From the NCBI GenBank assembly GCA_037044905.1, contig JBAOKB010000135.1:1-60567 (forward strand): a stretch of 60,567 bases of DNA. The letters are read 5' to 3'. Shown here piece by piece: positions 44,182 to 54,372 of this stretch (the first letter of the stretch is position 1; every line of letters starts with the position of its first letter). A program made the translations under genes and the position numbers. Source of the stretch: Hortaea werneckii. Its lineage: Eukaryota > Ascomycota > Dothideomycetes > Mycosphaerellales > Teratosphaeriaceae. The notes beneath the pieces were generated by a model. It did no database searches and was not told the DNA's origin. It worked only from the letters and a program-made list of their open reading frames with translations.

Positions 44182-46489
44182 TTAAAAGACATCACCAGAC
44201 ATGATGTCGGCCCTGCTGCCCAGATGGAAGACAGGAACATGCTCCAGAGGAGCTGGAACCGTCACACTCTGGCCGCCAGCGTAGGTAGCATTAGTCCACC
44301 AGTACGTCCACGGCTGCGTGCCATTGCCACCTGCTGTCTGCGGGAGGTACACGCTCCACTCGGTCACATTAGGTAGAGTGACAGGGGTCACAAGCATCCT
44401 TGGGCCGTACATGTACTGCTGAGTTGTCACGTTGCTGTTGTTCTTCGTCATCTCCATGATGTTAGGATCCGTCATGCCAAAATCCATGTAGAGCGGGCGC
44501 ATGATCATTCGGCCTGTCGCAGAGAGCTGGCTGAACAGCGCGCGCGTATAGTTGACGAGTTGGTAGCGAAGATTGATGTATGACACGATGGTGGGCGTGT
44601 TACTTTCGCCGTAAGTCCAAGGCTCGTTGTCGCAGGTGAATGCGTCTTGAGTATTGCAATCGCGAGAGCCATGGTTTCTCATGAAAGGTAAGAAAGTAGC
44701 CCATTGTTGCCAACGGACGTAGAGCTCGCGGAATTCGGGAGTGTCAATGTTGGCACTCCACCAGACTGATTGGTCCTTTTCGAAGCCACCAATGTCTTGT
44801 GTCCACCAACCCCAGCCGGTGGCTGCAGCGCTCAGACCTGCCGACACTTGCTCTGCGAGCGTCTCCCAGACTGAAGTGGTATCTCCTGACCAGATAATGC
44901 TGCAGAATCGCTGGCTACCAATATATCCAGAGCGACTCAGAGAGACTTGGTCGCATGGGGAGCCCATCTGTGTGTTTGTAACATTTCGGAGGCCTTCCTC
45001 AAGCGCCTGCTGGTGAGCCCAAGGGTACAGCTTGCCGACCGACATCTGTGTGCCCGCATGGTACAGAGCATCTGCGAAAGGATAAGGAATACTCTCAATG
45101 TAACGAGATTGGCCATTGTTTTGGTAGGCTTCTCCGAGGTTGCCGCCGTCGGCTTGGTCGATCCAGAAATTCTTGATACCTGGAAGCCCATGTCAGTATC
45201 TGCGTTTATACGATGAACCAGTCGGAACACTCACCCTTGTCGTAGTAATTGTACTTGAGCTTGGACCACAGAAAATCACGAGCCTTTGGATTGGTAGAGT
45301 CCACTAGACGGATGTAGCTTCCATTCCAGCTGTCCGTGATGCCAGGTCCCGACCGAAGGGCAGCAAGGTAACCTTCCATCTGCATGGTAGCGTAGTTGTC
45401 CGAGGCATCACTAACAGAAGGCCACAAGGAAGCCATGATTTCTGCACCAGTGAGCTCCTTGACCTTTTCAGCCATGTATGAAACGTTGGGCCACAATGCT
45501 GGGTCAAGGCCCCAATCACCTTGGTGTACCCAGGACTGATAATCAATGACGAGCATGGAGACTGGGATGTTGCGGTCATGGAATTCTTGTGCGAGTTGAA
45601 TGAACTCAGTCTGGTTTTCATAGCGAAGCTTGCTGTGAATGTAGCCCAGCGTCCAGTCCGGTGGCTGAGGGGCACGGCCCGTCATGGCAGTCAGACGCCT
45701 CTGCAAGGTGTCGTAGTCGCCTTCGTCAGCAGTAGTAATGGCGTAGTCCACAAGAGTTGTCGTGCGAGAAGTAAATCGATTACGAAGCGCACCAAACTCC
45801 ATCTCACCCTCAGCAGCCGAGTTCCACACGAATCCGTATCCCTTGGAAGACATGAACATGGGTGTAGGAATGTGCGTGTTGAAGTTGATGAGATCGATCG
45901 TGTTTCCTTTCTTGTTGACAAGGTGGTCCTGCTGCTGGCCAGTACCGTAGACCTGCTCGTCTGGTGTCGTCGAGAAGGAAAATGCAGCCGAGAACTCGTA
46001 GCCTGGACCATTCCAGCTGTAGTACCGCGGGTTCAACGCCTTGTAAGGTTGGTATTCGTTGGTGAGTAATGTCTCCGATCCGTCATCCTCGACACGGTAG
46101 AAAGCCAAGCGGACATTTGTGACGTTGTTACGGACTGGAGCTGTAAACGTCTGGACGACAATCTTTCCGTTGCGCAGACGAAGAGGCTCAAGACCGTTGG
46201 TTGAAATGTCGTAGTTCATGCCATGGGCGGCAGCTCCAGCTTCGGGACCTTCGAGCGGAGGGTCATACAAGAAGCTGATTTCGTCACCCGTTGGAGGTCT
46301 GTAAGGCCATGCACGAACTCGAAAGCCGTCATAGCCGTATGGTTGAACCAAGACTGTCTCGAAGCCGTGTTGGAGACGGAAGCCTTTTGAGTCCGTATGG
46401 ATCTGGCTTGAATTGAGGTGGCGGTACTGGGCTGCTACACTCGACACACAGCCGAGGGCAGCTACCGCCAATTGACTGAGGGAGGGCAT
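44182..46489 (-). CDS. Secreted GH31 glycosidase (alpha-glucosidase/alpha-xylosidase family)
   Basis: Exon 1 is 46489-45235 and exon 2 is 45179-44182; 55-bp intron, donor GTGAGT, acceptor CCAG; the join gives YYDKGIKNFWID. Product 750 aa. A signal peptide (MPSLSQLAVAALGCVSSVAAQ) opens the chain; a Met 8 codons upstream (46513) is also possible. The GH31 core carries PDWTLGYIHSKLRY, then FWIDQADGG, where Asp426 of W-I-D is the expected nucleophile, and IIWSGDTTSVW with the Asp of GDT as acid/base. WWTQDIGGF, FMRNHG and RPLYMDF follow. Many N-glycosylation sites (NxS/T). The motif set points to the alpha-xylosidase or alpha-glucosidase side of GH31, but the sugar specificity cannot be fixed. 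Secreted. Confidence 0.9.
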
Positions 46490-46899
46490 GGTTACGAATG
46501 AGAGGAAATCCAACCTACCTTTCTCACAGAGCCGCCTTCATATATCAATCTCTCATAGACACCTGCTCGAGTCGTGAAGGCCGGTCATTGTTATTCAGGC
46601 TAAACAACAATGAGGGCTCACATCCTACTGGCGCTGCGGTTACCACCGTCGCATCCGCGGTGGGGACTCTGCAAACCAAAAAATCCTGGTGATGAGCGTC
46701 AAAGGATGTCTAAGAGATGCCCCGATGACGATGAAATGCAAACGTCTCCGCTCAGGTTGCGGAGAGCGGAGAGGATTCCTCCGGCGGAGATTTACGGCGA
46801 AGAGCGAGGGCGGTGAGAGTGGTCCTAAAGGGGAAGCTCTTCCGGCCGAGTCAGCACGGAATTTCGATGTATGTCTGGAAGGGGAAGGTTGCCCGAGTA

Positions 46900-47700
46900 T
46901 GCCAAGACCAACGACACCCTCTCACTCGGAGCATGCTGTAGGATATACAGATGATCAACACGGCCAGAGATGTGGGAACAAGCTCAGTAGCCAAAGTGAA
47001 GAATCCTAGATGTATAGTAGCGCAATCGTTGTCAACAAATGTTGTGATTTCCAACCTGGGTATGCCAAAACAGACCCCTCCTCAATTTTCACTTTCTCAA
47101 AGCACTCTATGGCATGTTCAAGATACCAACACGGCCAGAGAACGGGTCCAAGGGCCTTCGTAGTAGGTTGATACCGGTGGGCAATGGTCACTGTGAAATC
47201 TTGAGGGAAAATTCGGTTACGCCAATTCAAATCCCACATCGAATTTCAATACCTCGCACCACTTTGTTTTGTCCAAGTAGCAACACGGCCGAAGGAGGTT
47301 GAGAAGCTATGGTGATTAAATAAAATCTCGTAGTAACGATCATGGCCGAAAACACCAGATACTCAATTTTGACATGCCAAGACAGAGCTTTTATCGATAT
47401 TCACTCCCTCAGAGCACTCTGTGTCTTGCCCGAGTATTCAAACGGTCGTAGAACGTTCAAAACCTCTTCGACGATCCAATCCGTATCGTGTTGCAATTGG
47501 TGCTGGCAAAGCTAAAGTATCCTCGAGACTGAAAGTAGTTGTGCCAAGAAAAGTTTCCAGTCGATTTTCACACCCTCGTAGCACTCTAGGACACATCCGA
47601 TTGATCCTAAGGATTGAATCAATCTCTGGATCCCTTTGGCAATCGACTGCGTATCGTTCTTGCCAGAGAACATCGCGGATTCAACCCCAATGGCCCCAAA
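46900..47700. repeat. Degenerate tandem repeat, period about 160 bp, five copies
   Basis: A phrase of the form TGCCAA...TTTTCACnnnCTC...GCACTCT recurs at 46900, 47063, 47220, 47375 and 47542, spacings of 163, 157, 155 and 167 bp. A second phrase, CAACACGGCC(A/G)A, recurs in the same phase (about 46961, 47131, 47280 and weaker later). Copies are strongly diverged but keep their order, so they are old tandem duplications. Confidence 0.75.
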
Positions 47701-47794
47701 TGGCCGTTTTCGGTCGTAACAACGTGGTTCTTGTACGGATTGACCTACAACTTCCCCAACAACAGCAGGAGCCTCCAACAAGGCCTCCTACCAA

Positions 47795-47916
47795 GCGTTG
47801 ATGGTTTAGTGGTAAAATTGGCCGTTGCCAGCCCGATTCTAGAATAAGAAGGAGCGCAGCTACTTCCTAGAAGGGATAACATCGGCCAGCCCCGGGTTCG
47901 ATTCCCGGTCGACGCA
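47795..47916 (+). tRNA. tRNA-Gly (anticodon GCC) with 51-nt intron
   Basis: The sequence folds as a complete cloverleaf. Acceptor stem is GCGTTGA/TCGACGC (one G-T pair) with discriminator A at 47916. D-arm GTTT...AAAT encloses AGTGGTA. Anticodon stem GGCCG/CGGCC holds loop TTGCCA-T with anticodon GCC at 47827-47829. T-arm is CCGGG-TTCGATT-CCCGG. The intron lies at 47831-47881, directly after position 37, the canonical site. Both internal promoter boxes are good: A box TGGTTTAGTGG and B box GGTTCGATTCC. The tRNA reads glycine codons GGC/GGU. It stands between repeat families. Confidence 0.9.
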
Positions 47917-48066
47917 GTAGGCGCCTGAGCCTTCATTTTTGCCCTCGGGCCTTGCATTCCTTTTGCATTTTGCACCGTAGGACATGCTGTGGACGTTGGC
48001 GAAGACAGGGGGCGGCTGGAGGATAGTAGGCGGGCAAGGCGAGGCGAGGACTTGGTTGGCGTAGGC

Positions 48067-48930
48067 GACGATGATAGATGGATTGAGAGGACGACAACAG
48101 GTTGGATGTGAGATGCCGTGAACGGTGGTAACGGCAGGGGGACGGTTGAGTGGTGTACAGCAGCGTAGGTCGAGGCATGGCGTGGAGTCCAATTGGCGCG
48201 GGTGACGACGACAGTTGGATTGAGAGGACGACGATGCGTTGCAAGTGGTACAGCCATTTCCTTTTGGCATGTCTGCCCCCCAGCACCACGCATTGCGAAT
48301 GTGGGCTGTGGTGACGACTAAAGGACGATCGAAAGGACGGACGAGAGGTCGTTGGTGATACAGCAACGTGGGTAGGACGGGGGTGTCGACGACAGAAGGA
48401 GTGCGAGGGTGGAAGATTGATTGCAGAAGGGCCAGTTGAATTAGCATTGTCAGACAACGCTAGTAGGTAGCAGTAAGTTGATGTTACATTTTGCCATAAC
48501 AAGGAGTGCCTCTATTTTGCTTTCTGGGCCCGGCATGCTCGAACGACATGCTCTGGATTCATTCGGCGTGAGTAGCGACGATAGAAGGATTAAGAGGATG
48601 GAAGATATGTTGCAGCTTGTACGGTTGGATTGACATTGCCAGCTAACGCCAGTAGGCAGTGGTGAGCGCTGCTATTCTCTTTAGCCGTACTTAGGAGGTG
48701 GCTCCCTTTCGCCTCGCATGCTCGCACGACATGACGTAGACTTGTTTGGCGTAGATTGCGACGACAGAGAATGCGTAAATGGTCGAGAGAACGGACGAGA
48801 ACGGACGAGAGGTTGCAGCTAGTACAGTCGAAGTGGCATTGCCAGCTAATACTAGTAGGCAGTTGTGAGAGGTGATGGTACATTTTGCCATAATCAGCAT
48901 GCAAGCCTTCAACTCGACTTTGCATTGCAA
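48067..48930. repeat. Degenerate tandem repeats, period about 190-200 bp, with shorter related units
   Basis: The phrase CATTG(C/T)CAG(C/A)(C/T)AA(C/T)...AGTAGG(C/T)AG recurs at 48445, 48634 and 48837 (spacing 189 and 203 bp). Later in the same units ACATTTTGCCATAA and CATGCTCG(A/C)ACGACATG also recur. Just left, GGATTGAGAGGACGAC occurs at 48080 and 48217, and GCGACGA(T/C) with it, so the left part is built of related 110-140 bp pieces. All copies are strongly diverged. Confidence 0.7.
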
Positions 48931-49100
48931 GTTGAGATTGATATCGAAATGGCGGCAAGCTTGAGTGACAATGTTCAGCTGGGAGTGTTGCATTCCTCAA
49001 CAGTGTGGCAACAAAGCTGTCAAGGTGGATTCTGAGACCCAGCCTATGCCAGGTCCAACTGTGCACAGTAGATTTGAAGCTATGTATGTATAAATCATAT

Positions 49101-49310
49101 TCACATGAAGACATGGAAATTCGGGCGAGTGCCGAGTAGAATTTCGAGATTCGAAGTTGCGTATATTCCCATCATATACATGACAACATGGATTTTTGGG
49201 TGAATGCCGAGTAAAATTCGAAATTCGATGTTGCGTGAATACCATTCATTTTTATATGGCGAGAAGACAGTTCAGGCGAGTGTCGAACAGAATTCAAATC
49301 GATTGGGTGA
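49101..49310. repeat. Degenerate tandem repeat, period 75-76 bp, three copies
   Basis: GGGCGAGTGCCGAGTAGAAT and its relatives (TGCCGAGTAAAATTCGA, TGTCGAACAGAATTCAA) begin at about 49130, 49205 and 49281. Each is preceded by CATGAAGACATGG-like sequence and followed by ATTCGAAGTTGCGT-like sequence. Confidence 0.75.
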
Positions 49311-49425
49311 TCGTGAGAGCGAGGCTGTTAGGGAACACAGGTCGATGTTGTAGCATGGAAGTCTTTTGAGCAGCAGCATCAATCGATCGACATTTTCCAC
49401 CAGTTTTGTCAACTCGACAGACTCC

Positions 49426-51330
49426 TTACAGTCTGGCTTTTCCAGCTACGAGAGCCTGCCAGTCTTCGTCAATGAACGGCTCATACGCATCACTTCCTGG
49501 TCTGAGCCATCTGAGGGTATCTCCAGGCCCACCTTCACCATGTCTGATTTTCTCGTATTCAATACCTTCCTTCCTCAACGGTACTTTATTTTGCTTGTTA
49601 TTGTGCATGGCTGTCTGTTTCTCCACAATTCGTAGAAAGACAGGTACCGCGTACCGTGGAAGCCCCTTCCGTGCGTGAGCGAGTAGACCAGCCCAGTCGA
49701 ACGAACCTCTCTGCTCGTGTGGTATGAAGATCGCTGCGCATCCGGCTCGTCCGTCATGACCCGGAATCTCAACGCCGTACACATTTGCTTCAACAATCCC
49801 TGGAAAGCGGCCGAGAACTTCAGCGACTTCAGCTGTTGAGACATTCTCACTCTTCCAACGGAATGTATCCCCTAGTCGATCTAGAAAGAACCATCTACCA
49901 TCGGCGTCTCGTCGCAAAGCATCACCGGTGCGGTAATACAAATCTCCTTTAGTAAAGACATTATGCTCAAATCGTTTGGCTGTAGCTTCTGGGTTGTTCC
50001 AATAGCCGACAAAGTCTTTATCACTTTGACACTTGATTAAGATTTCGCCTCCCGCGTCGTACGAAGCTCGGCGGGCAAATCCAGTCTTTGGATCCCGCCA
50101 GATATCGCCTTTCTCATGATCGATCTCGACAGGGACTAATATGCTATTGAACATGCGTCTGCGGATTGCACCATGATGCCCCACATGAGCTTCATGGAAA
50201 GGACCCCGACAGACATTCAGCAATGAGAGCATGCCTTCCGTGGAGTTGAAGAATTCGTTGACGCAAGGAATATCAAAGCGTTCTTGGAAGGCTCTCCAAA
50301 CATCAGGCCGCATGCCATTACCATACATAGCCTTGAGCTTGTGACCTCGATCAAGCTGAGTTGGTGGAGCAGCCAACAGGTAGCGGGCAGTCTCGCCCAC
50401 ATAGACGAAAGCGTTGGCCCCGCTATCGTGGACGTCTGGCCAGAAATTGCGGACACTGAACCTTCTGCCAACGGCAAGAGTCACTCCTGAGACCATACAG
50501 CCAACTGCCACAGTCCCGCCAGTGCCATGATAAAGGGGCATACAGTCATACCAGACATCTCCAGGTTTCAAGCCAGTCGTACGCAGGCGGGGATTTCCAA
50601 ACGAGTAACCAGCTGCAACGGGTAGTGGGCATGCCTTCGGGAAGCCGGTAGTGCCAGAAGTGTAGAATATGAACATGGGAGAAGCCGGGGCCACGATCTC
50701 GCGCAAGCTATCCTGCGGTCTCGTCGGTGCGCGTGCAGAGATGGCACGTCTGGTTTCAGAGTCGATAATCACAATGCGCATGCCCAATTCGTCTTCAATA
50801 CGCGACCGCACGCCTTCGATCCGCTCTCTGCAGCCTGCATCCTCGTCTACTAGTAGAACCTTGCTGCCCGCTACCTTGAGACAGTGTACTAAGCCATCAC
50901 CCGCCAGATTGTAATTGATCATCGCTGGAGCACAGCCGATACTCCACGATCCGACCAGATTGAAGACGAACTCGGGACCGTTCTGCAGATATGTGCCCAC
51001 CAGTTCGCCAGGCTGGACGCCCTGTTCAAGTAAGAACTGGCCCCAACGGCAACACTGGTCGTACGTCTGGCTCCAAGTGTATACTGTGGCCTGCTCGTTT
51101 GGATTGGAGCGATACCAGAGACATTGTTGTTCTTGATGTAGCTTGGCTTGCTCCTCAAAGGGATACCACAGGGCGACTTTCTTTTGCGTATGACGACGCT
51201 GGACGGTTTTCCTCGCTTGACGTTGGTCGTGCAGTGCGGCAATGTCTTTCGAAAGGTGGTATTTGGCATCTAAGTAAGCTGCCGTTGCCGATGCGCCGGC
51301 GGTGATTGCTGCCGCCGTCGTGAGAGCCAT
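49426..51330 (-). CDS. Acyl-CoA synthetase of the very-long-chain/FAT1 type
   Basis: 634 aa, single exon. A hydrophobic N-terminus (about residues 1-20, ALTTAAAITAGASATAAYL) may anchor it to a membrane. The AMP-binding signature FYTSGTTGFPKAC is at residues 222-234, followed by YDCMPLYHGTGG, and YRTGDALRRDADGRWFFLDRLGDTFRWKSENVS carries the adenylate-forming motifs A7-A8. Sequence flavour (FRWKSENVSTAEV, EANVYGV) is that of FAT1/SLC27-type very-long-chain acyl-CoA synthetases, which activate fatty acids with ATP and CoA. The C-terminus KARL ends in ARL, an accepted PTS1 variant, so peroxisomal location and a role in beta-oxidation are likely. Substrate chain length is unknown. Confidence 0.88.
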   Translation of the reverse strand: MALTTAAAITAGASATAAYLDAKYHLSKDIAALHDQRQARKTVQRRHTQKKVALWYPFEEQAKLHQEQQCLWYRSNPNEQATVYTWSQTYDQCCRWGQFLLEQGVQPGELVGTYLQNGPEFVFNLVGSWSIGCAPAMINYNLAGDGLVHCLKVAGSKVLLVDEDAGCRERIEGVRSRIEDELGMRIVIIDSETRRAISARAPTRPQDSLREIVAPASPMFIFYTSGTTGFPKACPLPVAAGYSFGNPRLRTTGLKPGDVWYDCMPLYHGTGGTVAVGCMVSGVTLAVGRRFSVRNFWPDVHDSGANAFVYVGETARYLLAAPPTQLDRGHKLKAMYGNGMRPDVWRAFQERFDIPCVNEFFNSTEGMLSLLNVCRGPFHEAHVGHHGAIRRRMFNSILVPVEIDHEKGDIWRDPKTGFARRASYDAGGEILIKCQSDKDFVGYWNNPEATAKRFEHNVFTKGDLYYRTGDALRRDADGRWFFLDRLGDTFRWKSENVSTAEVAEVLGRFPGIVEANVYGVEIPGHDGRAGCAAIFIPHEQRGSFDWAGLLAHARKGLPRYAVPVFLRIVEKQTAMHNNKQNKVPLRKEGIEYEKIRHGEGGPGDTLRWLRPGSDAYEPFIDEDWQALVAGKARL

Positions 51331-52033
51331 TGGCAGGTCTGGAGACGGGAGAGAATGAGGGAGATGAGAGGTGGAGAGCGAGTAAGAAGATGGACCACTT
51401 ACTCTTCAACTGCTACCAAATGAGCAGACCAGTTGGCATTTGTGCTGTTCACGCCTCTGCTATTGAGCACGATGCTCACCGGCTAGGGCATTGATGACCT
51501 CGGGGAATAGCGGCTATGTGTTGTGCAGGGGTTGCCGATTCACGAGCCGGCAGATGAGCACTGCGGCTGGGGTGACGGCTCAGCACCGCACTTCGCGTGG
51601 AGAGAGAATCGCGTGGGATTGTGGGATGAGACGCTAGGACCAAAGCAGACAAACATGTTTCTTACATACCTAATAAGTACAATAAAATACCTACAGTAGT
51701 ACTGTAACTGCTATATCACAGATGAAATGTCTTTGCAGCGGCTGGCCACAGCAAATGCCTGTGCAACTTCTTTGAGTGAGGTATACTTGGGCGGAGCTTC
51801 TCACGGTCTCCCCTCGGCATTTGAAACACAGTCGTCATGTTATATCTTCTTATTAGCCGCATCGTCAGTGATGACCGTGCCTCTTCACCATACGGCGGGA
51901 CAATTCTTCCCATGCTACATTGGACACAGTAAAGAAACACTCATGGGAACGACGGAAAGAGCATGACAACAGAGTTCGTAAGCCAGCATCTAGCAAGACG
52001 CTTTCACGTTTTTAGTAGTATGGAATAACTGCA
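51331..52033. other. Intergenic region
   Basis: About 700 bp holding the acyl-CoA synthetase promoter and the 3' end of the next minus-strand gene. Contains TACCTA/TAGTAC words near 51670-51700. No gene supported. Confidence 0.5.
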
Positions 52034-52951
52034 TTAGAGGTCCCGCCATGACCCTGCCACAGGCTTCCGCGCAATCGTCGGATCCTGCGGTGGCGGGCTG
52101 GTAATGCTAGGGGTACCGGTGTGATAACTCGGCGGCACGCTTGGTGTGCCTCCGCTCCATTGTCGCTGTGGAGCGGCATACATGGACGGCGCAGGGCTCA
52201 TCGAAGTATGGTACGTGGGCGGATACACCGAAGTCGGCGATGTTGTCGTCCCTCGATATTGGTCGTAGTCTTGATAAGGGCTCGCATGCATAGTCCCAAG
52301 GTCGCCCATTGCGTCCGGATGGGTGCTGTAATATTCGTTCTTTGGCAAAAGACTCTGTTGCGCCGCTGGTGGGTATCCATTCATCTTCTCCAATTCAACA
52401 TCATCGTCATCTACCCGTCTTTCTTGCGCATTGCTCCAACTGGGCATGTGTGGTAAAGCATCCTCATTGATGGCAGCTCCTCCTTTATTTCGGTCATCGA
52501 AAATAGCAGTTTGAGGTGTGCCTCTGTATCCAGCTCCTCCACTCGCGTAAACAGGGGGCGGAGCACTGGCATACTGCGGATAATACGGCTGTTGGTAGAC
52601 TGGCATCGGCGGAGGTTGCTGGTAGTACCCTGCTCCCCGATCTCTTTTGTTCCGGCGAGGCGATGGACAGCAGGCGTTACAGCATGAGAAGCATCCACAA
52701 CAGCATTCAACACCACAGCAGAGACATCGGACAAGACACCAGACAATGGAAAGGCAGATTATGACTGCGAGTATGATGCCGATTATAGCAGGCCATTTAC
52801 TACTCTTCATTAGCCTTCTCACCGCACAACAGCGTGCTATTCATCCTCACCAATAGGTTTCGGTCATGCACTTGTCCCAGCTTGAGTAGGTGTTCTTGAC
52901 ATTGTTCAGATCTGATGCGACATCTCGTCGCTGCCATGCCAGTGTGGCCAT
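52034..52951 (-). CDS. Fibroin-3-like Cys-rich single-pass membrane protein
   Basis: Exon 1 is 52951-52851 and exon 2 is 52799-52034; 51-bp intron, donor GTGAGG, acceptor GAGTAG. The join gives MATLAWQRRDVASDL... and WDKCMTETYCKWPAIIG, with TGT (Cys) split across the junction. Product 288 aa. The soluble N-terminal 34 residues contain two cysteines. A membrane helix (WPAIIGIILAVIICLSIVWCLV, about 36-57) is followed by a dense cysteine block CLCCGVECCCGCFSCCNACC, a likely palmitoylation or metal site. The long C-tail is Pro/Tyr/Gln-rich (YYQQPPPMPVYQQPYYPQYA) and presumably cytosolic. This is the arrangement of proteins annotated in Aspergillus as fibroin-3 related; no function is established. 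The N-terminal exon is easily overlooked. Confidence 0.8.
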
Positions 52952-53604
52952 CAATACTGCTCTCGATCTTGTGTGTAGTTGCAGAAGATGGAAGCCTTGG
53001 ATCCGATGTGCCCGATGTCGTTGATGTTTTGACGTCCACTCTCGACAACGAATGTAGTATAACGAATGTGGTATAACGATCGTCTGCTACGTTTTCCACA
53101 AGTCTTTCACGTTAGATTGGGATGCCGACAATGATGTCCTTGCTACCAGATCGCAAATAAAGAACAGATGCGGAGAGGCGCATGCTATGTAGATTGCGCG
53201 TTTCGCGGCATCGCATTGATCGTCGTGAGTTGCTGCGCCCCACCACTGCCCAGTGAAACAACGCGTGTCACGGAAGTGGCGCGGACAGGACTTGGCGCGA
53301 CGGTTCGCAGTGAGGCGCTTTCGAGATCGTGGAGAAGCTTACACTATCTGCACTCCTATCGCCATTCGAGTAAACACGAGCCTGTGGAGTAAAGGCTCAT
53401 GAAGTTTGTTTCCCATGTCCGGGGGGAAAGATCGTTGTGAGTAAACGAACATCCGGAAATCGGTTTTTGACCGCCGCATGTCAGCGGTGTTTGCGGACAT
53501 AATGACATCAGCAACGTGCAGGATGAATCCTGTCATCCACAACGGCGAGGCACTAAATAGTATCTGAGTGCCATACCGATACTCACAGACATACTAAAAG
53601 CAAA
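52952..53604. promoter_or_regulatory. Divergent promoter region
   Basis: 650 bp between the divergent fibroin-3-like and short-chain dehydrogenase genes. A CTAAATAGT sequence about 50 bp before the SDR start could act as a TATA-like element. Nothing else supported. Confidence 0.4.
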
Positions 53605-54372
53605 ATGGCACGGATCTTCATTACAGGCTCTAGCGACGGTATTGGACAAGCAGCCGCAAAGCTGCTGTCTGAACAAGGCCACAAGGTCACCTTACACGCT
53701 CGAAACCAGGACAGAGCGTCTCAAGCTCAGAAAGCTGTTCCAGGAGCGGAGGGAGTCTTGATTGGTGACATCTCTACCATCGCTGGCTCCAGAGAGCTAG
53801 CGGATCGGGCGAACAAAGCCGGGCCATGGGACACAGTCGTGCATAATGCCGGTTTAGGCCCTTCCAACTCCGACAGGAAGACGGCAGACGGATTCCAGAG
53901 CACCTTCGCCGTCAATAGCCTTGCACCGTACGTTCTCACGGCATTGATGGAGAAGCCCAGACGTCTTCTGTACGTCTCCTCGGGATTACACCAAGGTGGC
54001 GATGATAGCCTTGAAGATGTCACCTGGACTCAGCGACCTTTTGCAGCTTTTCAGGCGTACAATGACAGCAAGTTGCACAACGTCATGCTCGCAAACGCTG
54101 TAGCCCGGAAGTTTCCAACAGTACAATCCTGCTCATTGGACCCAGGTTGGGTTCAGACGAAGTTAGGAGGTGGAGGAGCACCAGGGACAGTCGATCCGCC
54201 TGCCAAAGCTATCGCTGCTTTTGCCAGTGGATCAGAAGATCCAGCGGGCGGAAAGTCTGGCTTGTATCTGGGTGTTGATGGGCCAAAGGGTCCGCATCAA
54301 GGGGCCTTGGACACCAGTAAACAAGACGAATTGGTGAAGATATATGAGAAACTAAGTGGAGTGGGATTGTAG
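53605..54372 (+). CDS. Short-chain dehydrogenase/reductase
   Basis: 255 aa, single exon, classical SDR length. Cofactor motif TGSSDGIG at residues 7-14 (TGxxxGIG), VVHNAG at 78-83, Ser at 125-126 (YVSSG), and catalytic YNDSK at 152-156 (YxxxK) form the full active-site set. The Ala/Arg/Asn residues after beta2 (HARNQDR) are compatible with NADP(H), which is an inference. LDPGWVQTKLGGGGAPG is the usual substrate-loop start. Substrate not predictable; such stand-alone fungal SDRs act on diverse carbonyl compounds. Cytosolic, no signal peptide. Confidence 0.9.
   Translation: MARIFITGSSDGIGQAAAKLLSEQGHKVTLHARNQDRASQAQKAVPGAEGVLIGDISTIAGSRELADRANKAGPWDTVVHNAGLGPSNSDRKTADGFQSTFAVNSLAPYVLTALMEKPRRLLYVSSGLHQGGDDSLEDVTWTQRPFAAFQAYNDSKLHNVMLANAVARKFPTVQSCSLDPGWVQTKLGGGGAPGTVDPPAKAIAAFASGSEDPAGGKSGLYLGVDGPKGPHQGALDTSKQDELVKIYEKLSGVGL

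Larger units (their letters stand above)
46490..49425. other. Gene-free interval rich in degenerate tandem repeats, with one tRNA
   Basis: 2.9 kb without a supported protein gene. It contains an intron-bearing tRNA-Gly and three unrelated families of diverged tandem repeats, each entered separately. Minus-strand reading frames across the tRNA are antisense artefacts (DRESNPGL is the mirror of a T-arm). Confidence 0.7.

Noticed and set aside
47745..48502. Overlapping minus-strand frames of 180-195 codons
   Set aside because: They cross the tRNA-Gly antisense (giving the DRESNPG artefact) and degenerate tandem repeats; no domain.
48701..48716. TAGCCGTACTTAGG resembles the internal part of 5S rRNA genes
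   Set aside because: Only about a dozen bases match; the rest of a 5S gene is absent and the phrase lies within a tandem-repeat unit.
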